Shown here piece after piece: positions 1-10,342 of a DNA stretch of 64,000 bases; the first letter of the stretch is position 1, and each line of letters starts with the position of its first letter. The notes under the pieces are model-generated. The model was not told the DNA's origin. It was given only the letters and a program-made list of their open reading frames with translations, and did no database searches. Made by a program: the position numbers and the translations under genes. Source of the stretch: an uncultured Ruminococcus sp. (lineage in GTDB: Bacteria; Bacillota; Clostridia; Oscillospirales; Acutalibacteraceae); NCBI GenBank assembly GCA_958403905.1, contig CATXZD010000002.1, forward strand, positions 62,001 through 126,000. The letters run 5' to 3'.

Positions 1-25
1 GCAAATTTAGCGGCTACGCTTTTTG

Positions 26-478
26 TTATGCAGCTAAGGCTTTTAGTCTGTATTCAACCGGACTTAACCAGCTAAGTTTTTGTTTAATCCTTTTGTTGTT
101 GTAGTAATCAACATAATTGATAATTGCTTGTTCCAGTTCTTGATAACTGTAATAAACTTTTCCGTAATATATTTCCTGTTTTAAAATCCCAAAGAAATTT
201 TCCATTCTTGATACGATACCTCTGTTGTTAAATACAATTCTACCACGGATAGCTAAATTCAAAAGAGTAATGTTTCTTTTCTCTTGATCTTCTTAATCCA
301 TCGTCACCAAATTTCTTGTATGCAGATACCCATTGTCTTATTGACTGATTATCTGATATACTGTGTTTTCTACACAAGCTCAAATAGCCACCCATACCAT
401 TGATGTATTCAAGTACCATTTTCTTTTTGAATTCATAACTATATTTTATTTTGCTATAAGAATACCGACCTCCATAAG
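26..478 (-). pseudogene. IS3-family transposase remnant (OrfA start joined to OrfB end)
   Basis: Reading the minus strand from about 478, an in-frame stretch resembles IS3/IS150 OrfA: a basic start, a helix-turn-helix (motifs MVLEYINGMGGYLSLCRK and QWVSAYKKFGDDGLRR), then YSFEF. It stops near 240. A second frame (26-262) is the C-terminal end of the OrfB integrase core (MENFFGILKQEIYYG and YYNNKRIKQKLSWLSPVEYR). Most of OrfA and nearly all of the OrfB catalytic core are missing and the two parts are out of frame, so this is an inactive deletion derivative. No terminal repeats were delimited. Confidence 0.75.
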
Positions 479-594
479 TTGGATTTTTGGGTCTAACTTT
501 TGGGGGTCGGGTCAGCTTTTAAAATGCGGATGTTTTTGTATGTGGAAATTACAGCTTAGATTGCAATTTGATCTACATAAATATTTATTTTTTC

Positions 595-624
595 TTTACA
601 AAATATATGCAGGTATGATATAAT
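595..624 (+). promoter_or_regulatory. Sigma-A-type promoter of the NRPS/partner-switch operon
   Basis: TTTACA (595-600) and TATAAT (619-624) are separated by 18 bp and lie about 40 bp before the first operon gene. No other strong promoter was noticed before the NRPS, so this may drive the whole run of genes. Confidence 0.6.
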
Positions 625-667
625 AATTTAGTAAATTTTAATGCCTGCCAGGAAGATGATTGAAGTT

Positions 668-1084
668 ATGAAGATAAAAATTGAGGCAAAAAAAGAAAAT
701 TTAGGTAAGATTATGTCTTTTTGCAATGATTTTATGATTTCAGAATTTCATCCTGATTGCAGCAATAATTTATTGCTTGTCGCCGTCGAAGAAATATTTA
801 CTAATATTTCAAGCTATGCTTTCAGTGACAAAGTCGGTTATGCAGAGCTTGAACTTTTACGAACAAATAAAAATACAATAAGAGTAATTTTTACAGACAA
901 CGGCTGTCCGTTTAATCCCATTGAATTTGAAAGCGATAATAGAGCGAAGAATAACATTGACAATCTTACCCCCGGAGGACTGGGACTTTATATTGTCAAA
1001 AATACTATGAAGAACTTAAAGTACGAATATATTGGCGGTTGCAATATTTTTTCCTTTGAAACCGCAGCGGAGGAGAAAAAATGA
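668..1084 (+). CDS. RsbW/SpoIIAB-like anti-sigma factor ATPase
   Basis: A 138-residue GHKL-type ATPase domain. Visible motifs are the N-box (VAVEEIFTNISSYAF), the G1 box (IFTDNGCPFNP) and the glycine-rich lid (GGLGLYIVKN). Such proteins bind a sigma factor and phosphorylate a STAS-domain antagonist. The start at 668 is chosen because the AGGAAG at 650-655 lies upstream and the protein then begins at the conserved fold; ATGs at 641 and 656 are also in frame. The stop overlaps the next gene's ATG by 4 bp, implying translational coupling to the phosphatase. The sigma factor it would control is not visible nearby. Confidence 0.8.
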   Translation: MKIKIEAKKENLGKIMSFCNDFMISEFHPDCSNNLLLVAVEEIFTNISSYAFSDKVGYAELELLRTNKNTIRVIFTDNGCPFNPIEFESDNRAKNNIDNLTPGGLGLYIVKNTMKNLKYEYIGGCNIFSFETAAEEKK

Positions 1085-3003
1085 AAATAACACCGACCAA
1101 GTTAAGAAAGCCGCTTTTTGGATTCCTCGTCAGTACAGTAATATTTGCACTGCTGAATATATTATTTAAATATTTACAATTTTTACCACATTATGCTGAT
1201 TTCAGAATTTCAGCCTTTTACCCTGTAATGGCAGGACTGTTTTTCGGACCGTGGGGGGCGCTCGGATGTGCTTTGGGCAATCTGATTTCAGATTTTTTCG
1301 GTACTCTTAATTACGAATCGTGGTTGGGAATGCTGGCGAATTTTCTGTTTGCATGGCTTCCGTATAGGCTTTGGCACACAATTTTGCCTTGTGGAAATCA
1401 TAAGGTGCAGTTTGTTTCATCTACAAAGACGCTTGTTAAGTACACGCTTATTGCATCTTTTTCTACTATGGCATCCATGGCTGTTTTGGCGTCAGGATGT
1501 GACTTGTTCGGAGTTTTTGATTTTTCCGAGTTTTTCAGACCTGTTTTTCTTTGTAATCTATATTTTGCGCTGTTCTTGGGTACAACGTTTTTTCTGCTTG
1601 CTTCAATTTTGCTTCCGATAGAATTTTACGTTCCTAAAAAGCTTTATACCTCTGAATATTGCCATAAACGATATATACCCGATTATTTACTATGTGCGGT
1701 CATAACTATTGCCGTAGGATTCAGATATATTTTATCTAAACATTTAAACGACACGAGTGCGCTTGCTTTTGTGACTGACATTGTTATATTTGCAGGAGTT
1801 TTGATTTTGGCTTTTTTACCGCTAAGACGAAGCAAAAAGCCGTGCTGTGACAACAAATTGGAAATCAAAAAAGATAAGGGCTTGCAGATGCAGATTATAA
1901 CCGCCTTTTTTATTGTAATTTCTGTCAGCACGTTATGCCTTGTGTTTTTCCTTTTAAATAATTTATCAAGCTTTAATGGCGTTCAATACACGTCTTTGAT
2001 TATGCAGGATATTTTAAAAATGGTAAATCTTTTCGGCTTTGTGTTTATTTTCGTTTTGATAATCACTTTGGTGTGGATAGAAAAGAGAATATCAAAGCCG
2101 ATTATGAAATTAGCCGAAACTTCAAATAAGTTTGTAGAAAACGGACTTTATGCCGAAATACCCGACTACAGTAAGCTGAGCGTTGAAATATCTGTTCTGG
2201 CTCAATCATACAAAAAAATGTCTGCGGATATTGAGTCTTATGTCAGTACAATTGAAACTCAGGCGAAGCGTGAAGAGTACGCAAGGCTTATGTTGGAAAT
2301 GTCAGCAAAAATACAGCTTGGTATGCTTCCGAAACCGCTTACAGACAGCAGATTTTTACTGTCCTCATTTATTAAGCCTGCAAGAACGGTAGGCGGCGAT
2401 TTTTACTATTATACAAAGCTTGACGATGACAGACTGCTTTTGTGTATTGCAGATGTTTCGTCAAAGGGAATGCCTGCTGCAATGTTTGCGGCAGAGGCGT
2501 GTATGCTGGTAAAATGCAGCAAAAATCTTTCTATCGAAGAAATGCTTGCAAATGTAAACAACAACCTTTGTGAAATTAACAGTGAGGATATGTTTGTTAC
2601 AATGTTTGCGGGAATTATTGATGCAAATAAACGCAGATTTGAGTTTGTTAATGCAGGTCATAATTACCCGATAATCTGGAACGGAAAAGCCGCAGAATGG
2701 CTTAAATCAGAGCCTGATCTTGTGCTTGGACTTTTTTCGAATACTACTTACCATCTTAACAGTATTGATATTAATGACGATTTTCAGATTCTTTTGTATA
2801 CTGACGGAGTGGTTGAGTCCGAAAATATCAATCACAGCTTTTTTGGTAACGAAAACCTTGAAAGCCTTTGCAAAAGCCTTAACACAAAAACGCTTGAAAC
2901 TGACGCACAGCTTGGCGCTATTATAAAACAGATTGAAAAGTTTACATACGGCGCAGAACAGTCAGATGATATAACGGCTGTTATTGCAAGAACTTGCAGA
3001 TAA
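1081..3003 (+). CDS. Membrane-anchored SpoIIE/RsbU-type PP2C phosphatase
   Basis: A 640-residue protein. The first ~350 residues hold many hydrophobic segments, including a block resembling ECF-type S-components (AFYPVMAGLFFGPWGALGCA). A HAMP-like linker follows (WIEKRISKPIMKLAETSNKF, residues ~337-357), then a SpoIIE phosphatase domain from ~400 with metal-binding motifs VGGDFYYY and LCIADVSSKGMPAAM and a late aspartate pair (QSDDITAV). In partner-switch systems this enzyme dephosphorylates the STAS protein so it can capture the anti-sigma ATPase. The membrane part suggests it senses an envelope or small-molecule signal; the ligand is unknown. Confidence 0.85.
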   Translation: MKITPTKLRKPLFGFLVSTVIFALLNILFKYLQFLPHYADFRISAFYPVMAGLFFGPWGALGCALGNLISDFFGTLNYESWLGMLANFLFAWLPYRLWHTILPCGNHKVQFVSSTKTLVKYTLIASFSTMASMAVLASGCDLFGVFDFSEFFRPVFLCNLYFALFLGTTFFLLASILLPIEFYVPKKLYTSEYCHKRYIPDYLLCAVITIAVGFRYILSKHLNDTSALAFVTDIVIFAGVLILAFLPLRRSKKPCCDNKLEIKKDKGLQMQIITAFFIVISVSTLCLVFFLLNNLSSFNGVQYTSLIMQDILKMVNLFGFVFIFVLIITLVWIEKRISKPIMKLAETSNKFVENGLYAEIPDYSKLSVEISVLAQSYKKMSADIESYVSTIETQAKREEYARLMLEMSAKIQLGMLPKPLTDSRFLLSSFIKPARTVGGDFYYYTKLDDDRLLLCIADVSSKGMPAAMFAAEACMLVKCSKNLSIEEMLANVNNNLCEINSEDMFVTMFAGIIDANKRRFEFVNAGHNYPIIWNGKAAEWLKSEPDLVLGLFSNTTYHLNSIDINDDFQILLYTDGVVESENINHSFFGNENLESLCKSLNTKTLETDAQLGAIIKQIEKFTYGAEQSDDITAVIARTCR

Positions 3004-3075
3004 GTAATTAAATTAATTAAAAATCATAATATATGCTCAGATAGCTTAACAAATAATTATATTGAGGTGACTGGA

Positions 3076-6000
3076 ATGAAAAAGCAGGATATGAATGTTC
3101 TTTCAAAAACAGAATACGGAATTTATTTTGATTATATGAACAATCCCGGCAGTATAGCATATAATATTCCATTCTTTTTAAAGCTTAGCAAAAACGTTGA
3201 CATTGCAAGACTTAAAAAGGCAGTTGAAGCAAGTATTGACAATCATTCTTACATAAAATTACGATTGACTGTTGATGATAAAGGTATTATTTACAAGCTT
3301 TCGTCAGATGAACCGGCACAGGTTGAAGTCAAAAAACTGCACGATTCAGAATTTGACAAAAAAGATCTTGTACATCCCTTTGATTTGTTGGGTGAAAGAC
3401 TTTACAGGTGTTGCATTTTTAGCCTTGATTCTTATGTAATGCTTTTCTTTGAAGTCCATCATATTATATTTGACGGTTTTTCAGCCGAAGTTTTTATGAA
3501 TGACATTGACAGAGCCTACAACGGTTTGCCTCTTAAGCCGGAACTGTTTACGGGAAACGATGTTTCAAATGAAGAAGCAGAGAGATTAAAAACAGATGAA
3601 CTTACTAAGGCAAAGGAATACTATGGATCAGTTTTCGGCGGTTGTGAGCTTGATTCCGTTATGATAAATGATAAGAATGACGGAAAACCTGTTGCAGAAG
3701 CATTTCACTATGAATTAGATTCCTTTAATGCTGACGATATAAGAAAATTCTGCCGAAAAATCGGTGTTAAAACAAGTACGTTCTTCTGCGGTGTTTACGG
3801 CTTTTTGCTTGCAAAATTTTCGGGAGCAGATGAAAGCCTTTTTGCAACTGTTTATAACGGACGAAACGAAAAACTTGCAAATACCTGCGGAATGTTTGTA
3901 AAAACCCTGCCGGTTTATTGCGATTTCAAAAAAAGCAAGAGCGTTGTTGAGTTTCTGAATGTGCTTGACAAACAGCTTGAGTGCAACAGAAAGTATGATT
4001 TATATTCCTATGCTGACATATGTTCTGATTTACAAATTAGTCCGTCTACAATATTTGCCTATCAGGGCGATATGTTCAGCAATATAAACTTATGCGGTGA
4101 AGAAATATTTGTTGACATTATAGACGCACCCGATGCAAAGTCAAATGTTACTGCTGAAATTTCAAGAAACCACGGAAAATTTTCAATGAAGTTTGAGTAC
4201 AGGGCTGATTTATATGAAGAAAAGTCCGTAGAAAATTTCCTGAAATCATTTGATAAAACAGTAACTGAATTTATTAATAAAGAAAATATAAATGATATTG
4301 ACATAACTGACAGTGAACAGCTTGAGCTTCTTGACAGCTTTACTAACACCGAAAAAGATTATGAAAAAACAGATGTAATAACGCTTTTCAGACGTCAGGC
4401 AGAGCGGAACCCCGACAATACGGCCGTAGTTTACCTTGATAAAAGCTATACATACAAAGAGGTTGACGAAATTTCAGAAAGAATCGGTGCTTATATAAAA
4501 TCACTTGGTATAGGCAAAGAGGATGTTGTTTCAGTGCTTATTCCAAGATGTGAATATATGGTGTTTGCTTCTTTAGGCGTTTCAAAATCGGGAGCTGCTT
4601 ATCAGCCGCTTGACCCGTCATATCCGCAGGAACGTCTTGAATTTATGATGAACGATGCAGATGCAAAACTGCTTATTGCAGGCAAAGACTTACTTAAACT
4701 CGTTCCGAATTATAAAGGGAAAGTGCTTTTTATTGAAGATATTCCAAATCTTCCCGAATGCAATAGAATCGGTACAAATCCCAATCCCGAAGATTTGTTT
4801 ATAATGCTGTATACCTCGGGTTCAACAGGCACTCCAAAAGGTTGTATGCTTGAGCACAGAAACCTTGTGTCATTCTGTAACTGGTACAGAAATTATTATA
4901 ATCTCACACCGCATTCAAGAGTTGCGGCTTATGCAAGCTACGGCTTTGATGCAAATATGATGGATATGTACCCTGCGCTTACAACAGGCGCTTGTGTATA
5001 TATAGTTGATGAATCAATCCGCCTTGATTTGTTAGCACTTGACAGATATTTTGATGAAAACGGTATAACACACAGTTTTATGACAACGCAGGTAGGAAGG
5101 CAGTTTGCGCTTGAAACAAAATGCAAATCTTTACAACACTTGTCTGTCGGCGGTGAAAAACTTGTCCCGATAAAACCTCAAAAAGAATTCAGCTTTTATA
5201 ATGTTTACGGTCCTACTGAATGTACTATTTTTACAACTGCTTTTCCGGTTTGCAAGAATTTTGACAGAGTTCCTATAGGAAAAGCGCTTTACAACACGAA
5301 ACTTTATGTTGTAGATAAGTACGGCAGGCGAGTGCCGCCTTGCGTTCCGGGTGAGCTTTGGGTTGCAGGTCACGGTGTTTCAAGAGGATACCTTAATCGT
5401 CCCGAACAGAACGAAAAGGCCTATATCAAAAATCCGTTTACAGACGAACAAGGGTACGAGAGAATATACAGAACAGGCGATATAGTTCGCTTTTTGCCTG
5501 ACGGAAATATTGATTTTATAGGAAGAAATGACGGACAGGTAAAAATCAGAGGCTTTAGAATTGAGCTTTCCGAGGTTGAACGTATTATTCGTGAGTTTCC
5601 TGATATTAAAGACGCTACAGTTGCAGCATTTGACGAGCCGAGCGGCGGAAAATTCATAGCGGCTTATATTGTGTCTGATAAACAAATTAATATAGATGAA
5701 CTAAACGACTTCATTATTGCAAATAAGCCGCCCTATATGGTACCGGCAGTAACAATGCAGATTGATAAAATTCCGCTAAATCAGAACCAAAAGGTAAATA
5801 AGCGTGCTTTGCCTGTTCCTCAAAAGCAGGCAAAGAATATACAAATGCCCGAAAACGAAGTTCAGCAAAGAATTTTTGATTGCATAAGCGAGGTTATCGG
5901 TTCTGATAATTTCGGAATAACAACTGATATTTTCTATGCAGGAGTAACTTCAATCGGTGCAATAAAGCTGAATGTGATGTTGTCAAAGGAGTTTGACACT

Positions 6001-9000
6001 GTAATTAAAATCAATGATTTAAAGGAAAACAATACAATCTTAAAGCTTGAAAAATTCCTTTTAAGCGCTGAAAAAAGTGAGAAATACGAGGTTCTCGCCG
6101 ATTACCCCATTACACAAACGCAAAACGGTATTTTTGTTGAATGTGCCGCAAATCCCGGTTCGACAATCTACAATATTCCTTATTTGTTCAAATTAAGCGA
6201 TAAGGTGGATACAGACAGACTGAAAACAGCTGTTGAAAATACAATCAACGCTCACCCGTATATAAAAACTAAACTTTTTATCAACGATAACAGCGATATA
6301 AGAGCAAAAAGAAATGATGATGAAAAGCCTTTAGTTGAAATTATTGAATGTGCAGAGCTTCTCGATGCTCAACAGCTTGTTCAGCCTTACACAATTTTGG
6401 ACAGCAATCTTTACAGAGCAAAAATTTACAAAACAAACAGCGCAAATTACCTGTTTCTTGAATTTCATCATATCATCTGTGACGGAACTTCCGAGGCTGT
6501 AATAATTGAGGATATAAACAACGCTTATGACGGCAAAGCAGTCGATACCGAAAACTACACAGGATTTGAAGCCGCACTTGACGAGGAAAAAGCACGCAAA
6601 ACAGAAGCTTATGCAAAAGCAAAGAAATATTACGATTCCATATTCAACGGCTGTGACACAGACTTTTTACCCGTAAAGGATAAAAACGAGCCGTTGCCTT
6701 CTGTAGGCAGATGTGAGTTTGAAAGCGACCTGCCGATTGAAAGTGTGAAAAAATACTGTGATAAAAACAACATAACTCTCAATGCGTTTTTCAACGGTGC
6801 ATTCGGACTTGTGCTTTCAAAATATAATTATAAGGACGAAGCACTATTCACCACTATCTATAACGGCAGGAACGATTCACGGCTTGCAAGAGCCGTTACA
6901 ATGCTTGTAAAGACCTTCCCTGTTCACTGCAATACAGACGGTGAGAGGAAAATTATCGACTTGCTCGTTGAAACTAAAAATCAGCTTATGCAGAGTATGT
7001 CGAACGATATTTATTCCTTTGCGGAAATTTCGAGAGCTTATGATATAAAAGCTGACATAATGTTTGTATATCAGGGCGATAGCTTTGAGTTTAACACAAT
7101 CGGCGGCGAACTTGCCGAAAATATTCCATTGACTCTTAATGCGGCAAAAGCACCTGTTTCAATCAATATTTATATAAGAAATAATAAATTTGTTTTTGTG
7201 TCGGATTATCGCAGTGATATGTATAGCGAAAATGTTATTATCGGTATATCAGAGTGCATATGTGCAGCCGCAGAGGAATTCCTGAATAGGACATATTTAA
7301 AAGAAGTTTCAATACTTTCAGAGAAATCCAAAGAAATCTTAAACAGCTTTAACGATACGGAAGTACCCGTTGAACAGACAACCTGCAACAAGCTGTTTGA
7401 AAAACAGGCGGCTGAAAATCCCGATAAAACAGCTGTTATTGCAAATAAAATCAACCTTACATATAAACAGCTTAACGAAAATGCAAACAGGATTGCACAC
7501 TCGCTGATTGACGTTGGAGTAAAGCCTGATGATATGGTGGGCGTAATGATGCCCAGAACTGTTTACGCTTATGCTGCAAGACAGGGTGTGTTAAAAGCCG
7601 GCGGAGCGTTTATGCCGCTTGATCCGAAATATCCCGATGACAGAATTTCATATATTATTGAAGATTCAAAATCAAAACTTGTTGTTACAACAGCGCAGAT
7701 AGCAAAAGAAAGAAAAGCACTTTTTGAGAATTGCGGTGTAGCTGTACTCATTATTGAAGAAATGCTTGAATCGGATAAGATTGATAATCCTGATGTGGAA
7801 ATATCTCCACGCAACCTTTGTTATTGCATTTACACATCTGGCTCAACAGGTAAGCCAAAGGGCGTTATGATTGAGCATCATTCTCTTGTGAACTTTGTTG
7901 ATTATAACAGGACGAATGTTCAGTCCTGCGAATTCTGCGATAATATGAGCGTATCTCTTGCACTTGCGGCTCTGACCTTTGATGTTTCGGTTCTTGAAGA
8001 ATCTTTGCCTCTTTATCATGGTGCAACGCTTGCAATGGCTAATGAGGATGAAATTAACAATCCAATTTTGCTTTCTCAGATGCTTATTGAAAATAAAGTG
8101 GATGTTATGAAATGTACACCGTCTTATATGAACAATATGCTTGACGTGCCGCAGATTGTTGAAGCCTTAAAGAATATGAAGGCTATTGATATTGGTGCAG
8201 AGGCGTTCCCTGCTCCGCTTTATGATAAAATGCGCAAAGCAGGAATTACGGCAAAAATTCATAACGGCTACGGTCCTACCGAAGCTACAATAACAACCTC
8301 TATCGATGCTGTTGAAAGCAATAAAATAACAATCGGCAAGCCTCTTTGCAATACAAAGGTGTATATGCTTGATAAAAACAGAAATGTTCTGCCGCCGAAC
8401 GTTCCCGGTGAACTTACGGTTCTAGGCGAGTGCGTCGGCAGAGGATACGTGGGTAAGGAAGAGCTTACAAAGGATAAGTTTATCACATTTGAAAATCTTC
8501 CTGCTTATAAAAGCGGCGACCTTGCACGCTGGGGATATGACGGAAAAATTTACTTTATGGGAAGAATGGATAATCAGGTTAAGCTTAGAGGATTGAGAAT
8601 TGAGCTTGACGAGATTGAGAATGTAATGAATGATTATCCGACGGTTCTTCGCAGTGTGGTGCTTGTTAAGGAAAACCCTCAGGCAGGACAGTTCCTTTGC
8701 GGCTACTTCACAGCGTCTGAAAATGTAGATAAGGAAAGCCTTACTAAACATATGAAGCGTTCTCTTACGCATTATATGATTCCCAGCGTATTAATTCAGC
8801 TTGACGCATTGCCGCTTACAAACAATGGTAAGATTGATAAAAAAGCTCTGCCTGAACCTGAATTTACCGTTGAGAAAAAAGATTATATTGCTCCGAAGAA
8901 TGACCTACAGAAAAAGCTTTGCGATATGTTTGCAGGTGCGCTTGGAACCGATAAGGTAGGAATTAACGAAAACTTCTTTGAAATCGGAGGAACATCGCTT

Positions 9001-10341
9001 TCTGCGTCAAAGATTGCAATGCGGGCAATGACGGAAAACCTGCCGATTGCATACGGCGATATTTTCGATAACCCAACGGTTGAAATGCTTGAACAACATG
9101 TTTTAAATCAAAATAATAAGCAGAAGCATACTGAACAAAAGCAAAACGAAATTGTTATTGAAGAAGAAAACAAGGCTTTACGTTACAATACTGCGCAGTT
9201 TGTAGACGAAGTAGTATATACCGATATAGAAAATGTTTTGCTCACAGGCTCTACAGGCTTCCTTGGAATCCATGTTCTTATGGAAATAATTAAGCACACA
9301 AATTCGATTGTATACTGCCTTGTTAGGCACAGTGAAACAGCCGACGTTGAACAAAGGCTTAAACGTATGCTGGTTTATTATTTCAGCGATTCTATGGATG
9401 ATTTGTTCGGCACAAGAATTTTCCTTATTGAGGGCGATATAACGGACATTGACATTATCTCTTCGCTTGAAAAATACGATTTCAAAACCGTAATTAATTG
9501 CGCAGCTTGCGTAAAACATTTTACAAATGACGACACGCTTGAACGGATAAATGTTAAGGGTGTAGAAAACCTTGTTTCATTCTGCGTGAAAACAGGCAAA
9601 AGACTTGTTCAGATTTCAACCGTGAGTATTGCGGGCATTAATATTAACGGCAAGTTCTCGAGAGAAAAGGTATTGTATGAAAATGAGCTTTTCTTTGGTC
9701 AGGACTTGTCAAATAAATATATTAATACAAAATTCCGTGCCGAAAAGGCGGTGCTTGAGGCGGTTGCAAATGATAATCTTGACGGCAAGATAATAAGAGT
9801 AGGTAACCTTATGAGCCGCCATAGTGACGGAGAATTTCAGATAAACTCAATCACAAACGGATTTATGAGAAATTTGCGCGCATATGCCGCTATCGGTAAA
9901 TTCCCGATTTCACAAATGGACGAGATTGTTGAATTTTCACCGATAGATTTCACAGCCGCCGCTGTTATGTGTCTTGCAGGTACAAACAGCAAATTCACCG
10001 TATACCACGCTTGTAACGGTCACAAGGTAGAGATGGGCGATGTTGTTGCGGCGCTCAACAGCTGCTCAATCAAGATAGATGTTGTCAAGGACAGCGAGTT
10101 TAACACAGCGTTAAATGAAGCACTGAGAGATGACAAAAAGAATATGCTGGTTTCAGGTTTAATTTCCTATCTTTCATCCGACAGCGAGCAGAGCGAAGCG
10201 TACATAGGATATAATAACTCGTTTACCAATAAAGCGCTCTACAGGCTTGGTTTCAAGTGGCCGATAACGAATGAAACGTATTTGAAAAATGCCTTTGAAG
10301 CTCTTGACACTCTCGGCTATTTTGAAGGAAGATTTGAGTGA
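3076..10341 (+). CDS. Two-module NRPS with terminal reductase (C-A-T-C-A-T-R)
   Basis: About 2421 residues. Order and landmarks: condensation domain C1 (HHIIFDG ~128), adenylation A1 (YTSGSTGTPKG ~578), carrier T1 (GVTSIGA ~956), C2 (HHIICDG ~1130), A2 (YTSGSTGKPKG ~1586), T2 (GGTSLSA ~1970), then an NAD(P)H thioester reductase (TGSTGFLG ~2055; YINTK of the SDR Tyr-x3-Lys ~2214). Known chemistry: such enzymes release a dipeptide aldehyde, which can cyclise to a pyrazinone, and an N-terminal C domain may add an acyl cap. Hand-aligned ten-residue codes are DAMFSGVIFK (A1) and DVLKIIGITK (A2); I cannot assign substrates. The start is ATG 3076 with GAGGTG 7 bp upstream; an in-frame GTG lies at 3067. 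No phosphopantetheinyl transferase is in the window. Confidence 0.93.
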   Translation: MKKQDMNVLSKTEYGIYFDYMNNPGSIAYNIPFFLKLSKNVDIARLKKAVEASIDNHSYIKLRLTVDDKGIIYKLSSDEPAQVEVKKLHDSEFDKKDLVHPFDLLGERLYRCCIFSLDSYVMLFFEVHHIIFDGFSAEVFMNDIDRAYNGLPLKPELFTGNDVSNEEAERLKTDELTKAKEYYGSVFGGCELDSVMINDKNDGKPVAEAFHYELDSFNADDIRKFCRKIGVKTSTFFCGVYGFLLAKFSGADESLFATVYNGRNEKLANTCGMFVKTLPVYCDFKKSKSVVEFLNVLDKQLECNRKYDLYSYADICSDLQISPSTIFAYQGDMFSNINLCGEEIFVDIIDAPDAKSNVTAEISRNHGKFSMKFEYRADLYEEKSVENFLKSFDKTVTEFINKENINDIDITDSEQLELLDSFTNTEKDYEKTDVITLFRRQAERNPDNTAVVYLDKSYTYKEVDEISERIGAYIKSLGIGKEDVVSVLIPRCEYMVFASLGVSKSGAAYQPLDPSYPQERLEFMMNDADAKLLIAGKDLLKLVPNYKGKVLFIEDIPNLPECNRIGTNPNPEDLFIMLYTSGSTGTPKGCMLEHRNLVSFCNWYRNYYNLTPHSRVAAYASYGFDANMMDMYPALTTGACVYIVDESIRLDLLALDRYFDENGITHSFMTTQVGRQFALETKCKSLQHLSVGGEKLVPIKPQKEFSFYNVYGPTECTIFTTAFPVCKNFDRVPIGKALYNTKLYVVDKYGRRVPPCVPGELWVAGHGVSRGYLNRPEQNEKAYIKNPFTDEQGYERIYRTGDIVRFLPDGNIDFIGRNDGQVKIRGFRIELSEVERIIREFPDIKDATVAAFDEPSGGKFIAAYIVSDKQINIDELNDFIIANKPPYMVPAVTMQIDKIPLNQNQKVNKRALPVPQKQAKNIQMPENEVQQRIFDCISEVIGSDNFGITTDIFYAGVTSIGAIKLNVMLSKEFDTVIKINDLKENNTILKLEKFLLSAEKSEKYEVLADYPITQTQNGIFVECAANPGSTIYNIPYLFKLSDKVDTDRLKTAVENTINAHPYIKTKLFINDNSDIRAKRNDDEKPLVEIIECAELLDAQQLVQPYTILDSNLYRAKIYKTNSANYLFLEFHHIICDGTSEAVIIEDINNAYDGKAVDTENYTGFEAALDEEKARKTEAYAKAKKYYDSIFNGCDTDFLPVKDKNEPLPSVGRCEFESDLPIESVKKYCDKNNITLNAFFNGAFGLVLSKYNYKDEALFTTIYNGRNDSRLARAVTMLVKTFPVHCNTDGERKIIDLLVETKNQLMQSMSNDIYSFAEISRAYDIKADIMFVYQGDSFEFNTIGGELAENIPLTLNAAKAPVSINIYIRNNKFVFVSDYRSDMYSENVIIGISECICAAAEEFLNRTYLKEVSILSEKSKEILNSFNDTEVPVEQTTCNKLFEKQAAENPDKTAVIANKINLTYKQLNENANRIAHSLIDVGVKPDDMVGVMMPRTVYAYAARQGVLKAGGAFMPLDPKYPDDRISYIIEDSKSKLVVTTAQIAKERKALFENCGVAVLIIEEMLESDKIDNPDVEISPRNLCYCIYTSGSTGKPKGVMIEHHSLVNFVDYNRTNVQSCEFCDNMSVSLALAALTFDVSVLEESLPLYHGATLAMANEDEINNPILLSQMLIENKVDVMKCTPSYMNNMLDVPQIVEALKNMKAIDIGAEAFPAPLYDKMRKAGITAKIHNGYGPTEATITTSIDAVESNKITIGKPLCNTKVYMLDKNRNVLPPNVPGELTVLGECVGRGYVGKEELTKDKFITFENLPAYKSGDLARWGYDGKIYFMGRMDNQVKLRGLRIELDEIENVMNDYPTVLRSVVLVKENPQAGQFLCGYFTASENVDKESLTKHMKRSLTHYMIPSVLIQLDALPLTNNGKIDKKALPEPEFTVEKKDYIAPKNDLQKKLCDMFAGALGTDKVGINENFFEIGGTSLSASKIAMRAMTENLPIAYGDIFDNPTVEMLEQHVLNQNNKQKHTEQKQNEIVIEEENKALRYNTAQFVDEVVYTDIENVLLTGSTGFLGIHVLMEIIKHTNSIVYCLVRHSETADVEQRLKRMLVYYFSDSMDDLFGTRIFLIEGDITDIDIISSLEKYDFKTVINCAACVKHFTNDDTLERINVKGVENLVSFCVKTGKRLVQISTVSIAGININGKFSREKVLYENELFFGQDLSNKYINTKFRAEKAVLEAVANDNLDGKIIRVGNLMSRHSDGEFQINSITNGFMRNLRAYAAIGKFPISQMDEIVEFSPIDFTAAAVMCLAGTNSKFTVYHACNGHKVEMGDVVAALNSCSIKIDVVKDSEFNTALNEALRDDKKNMLVSGLISYLSSDSEQSEAYIGYNNSFTNKALYRLGFKWPITNETYLKNAFEALDTLGYFEGRFE

Positions 10342-10342
10342 T

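Noticed and set aside
363..623. 86-codon plus-strand frame
   Set aside because: Antisense to the IS3 OrfA remnant, with no ribosome site and low-complexity hydrophobic translation.
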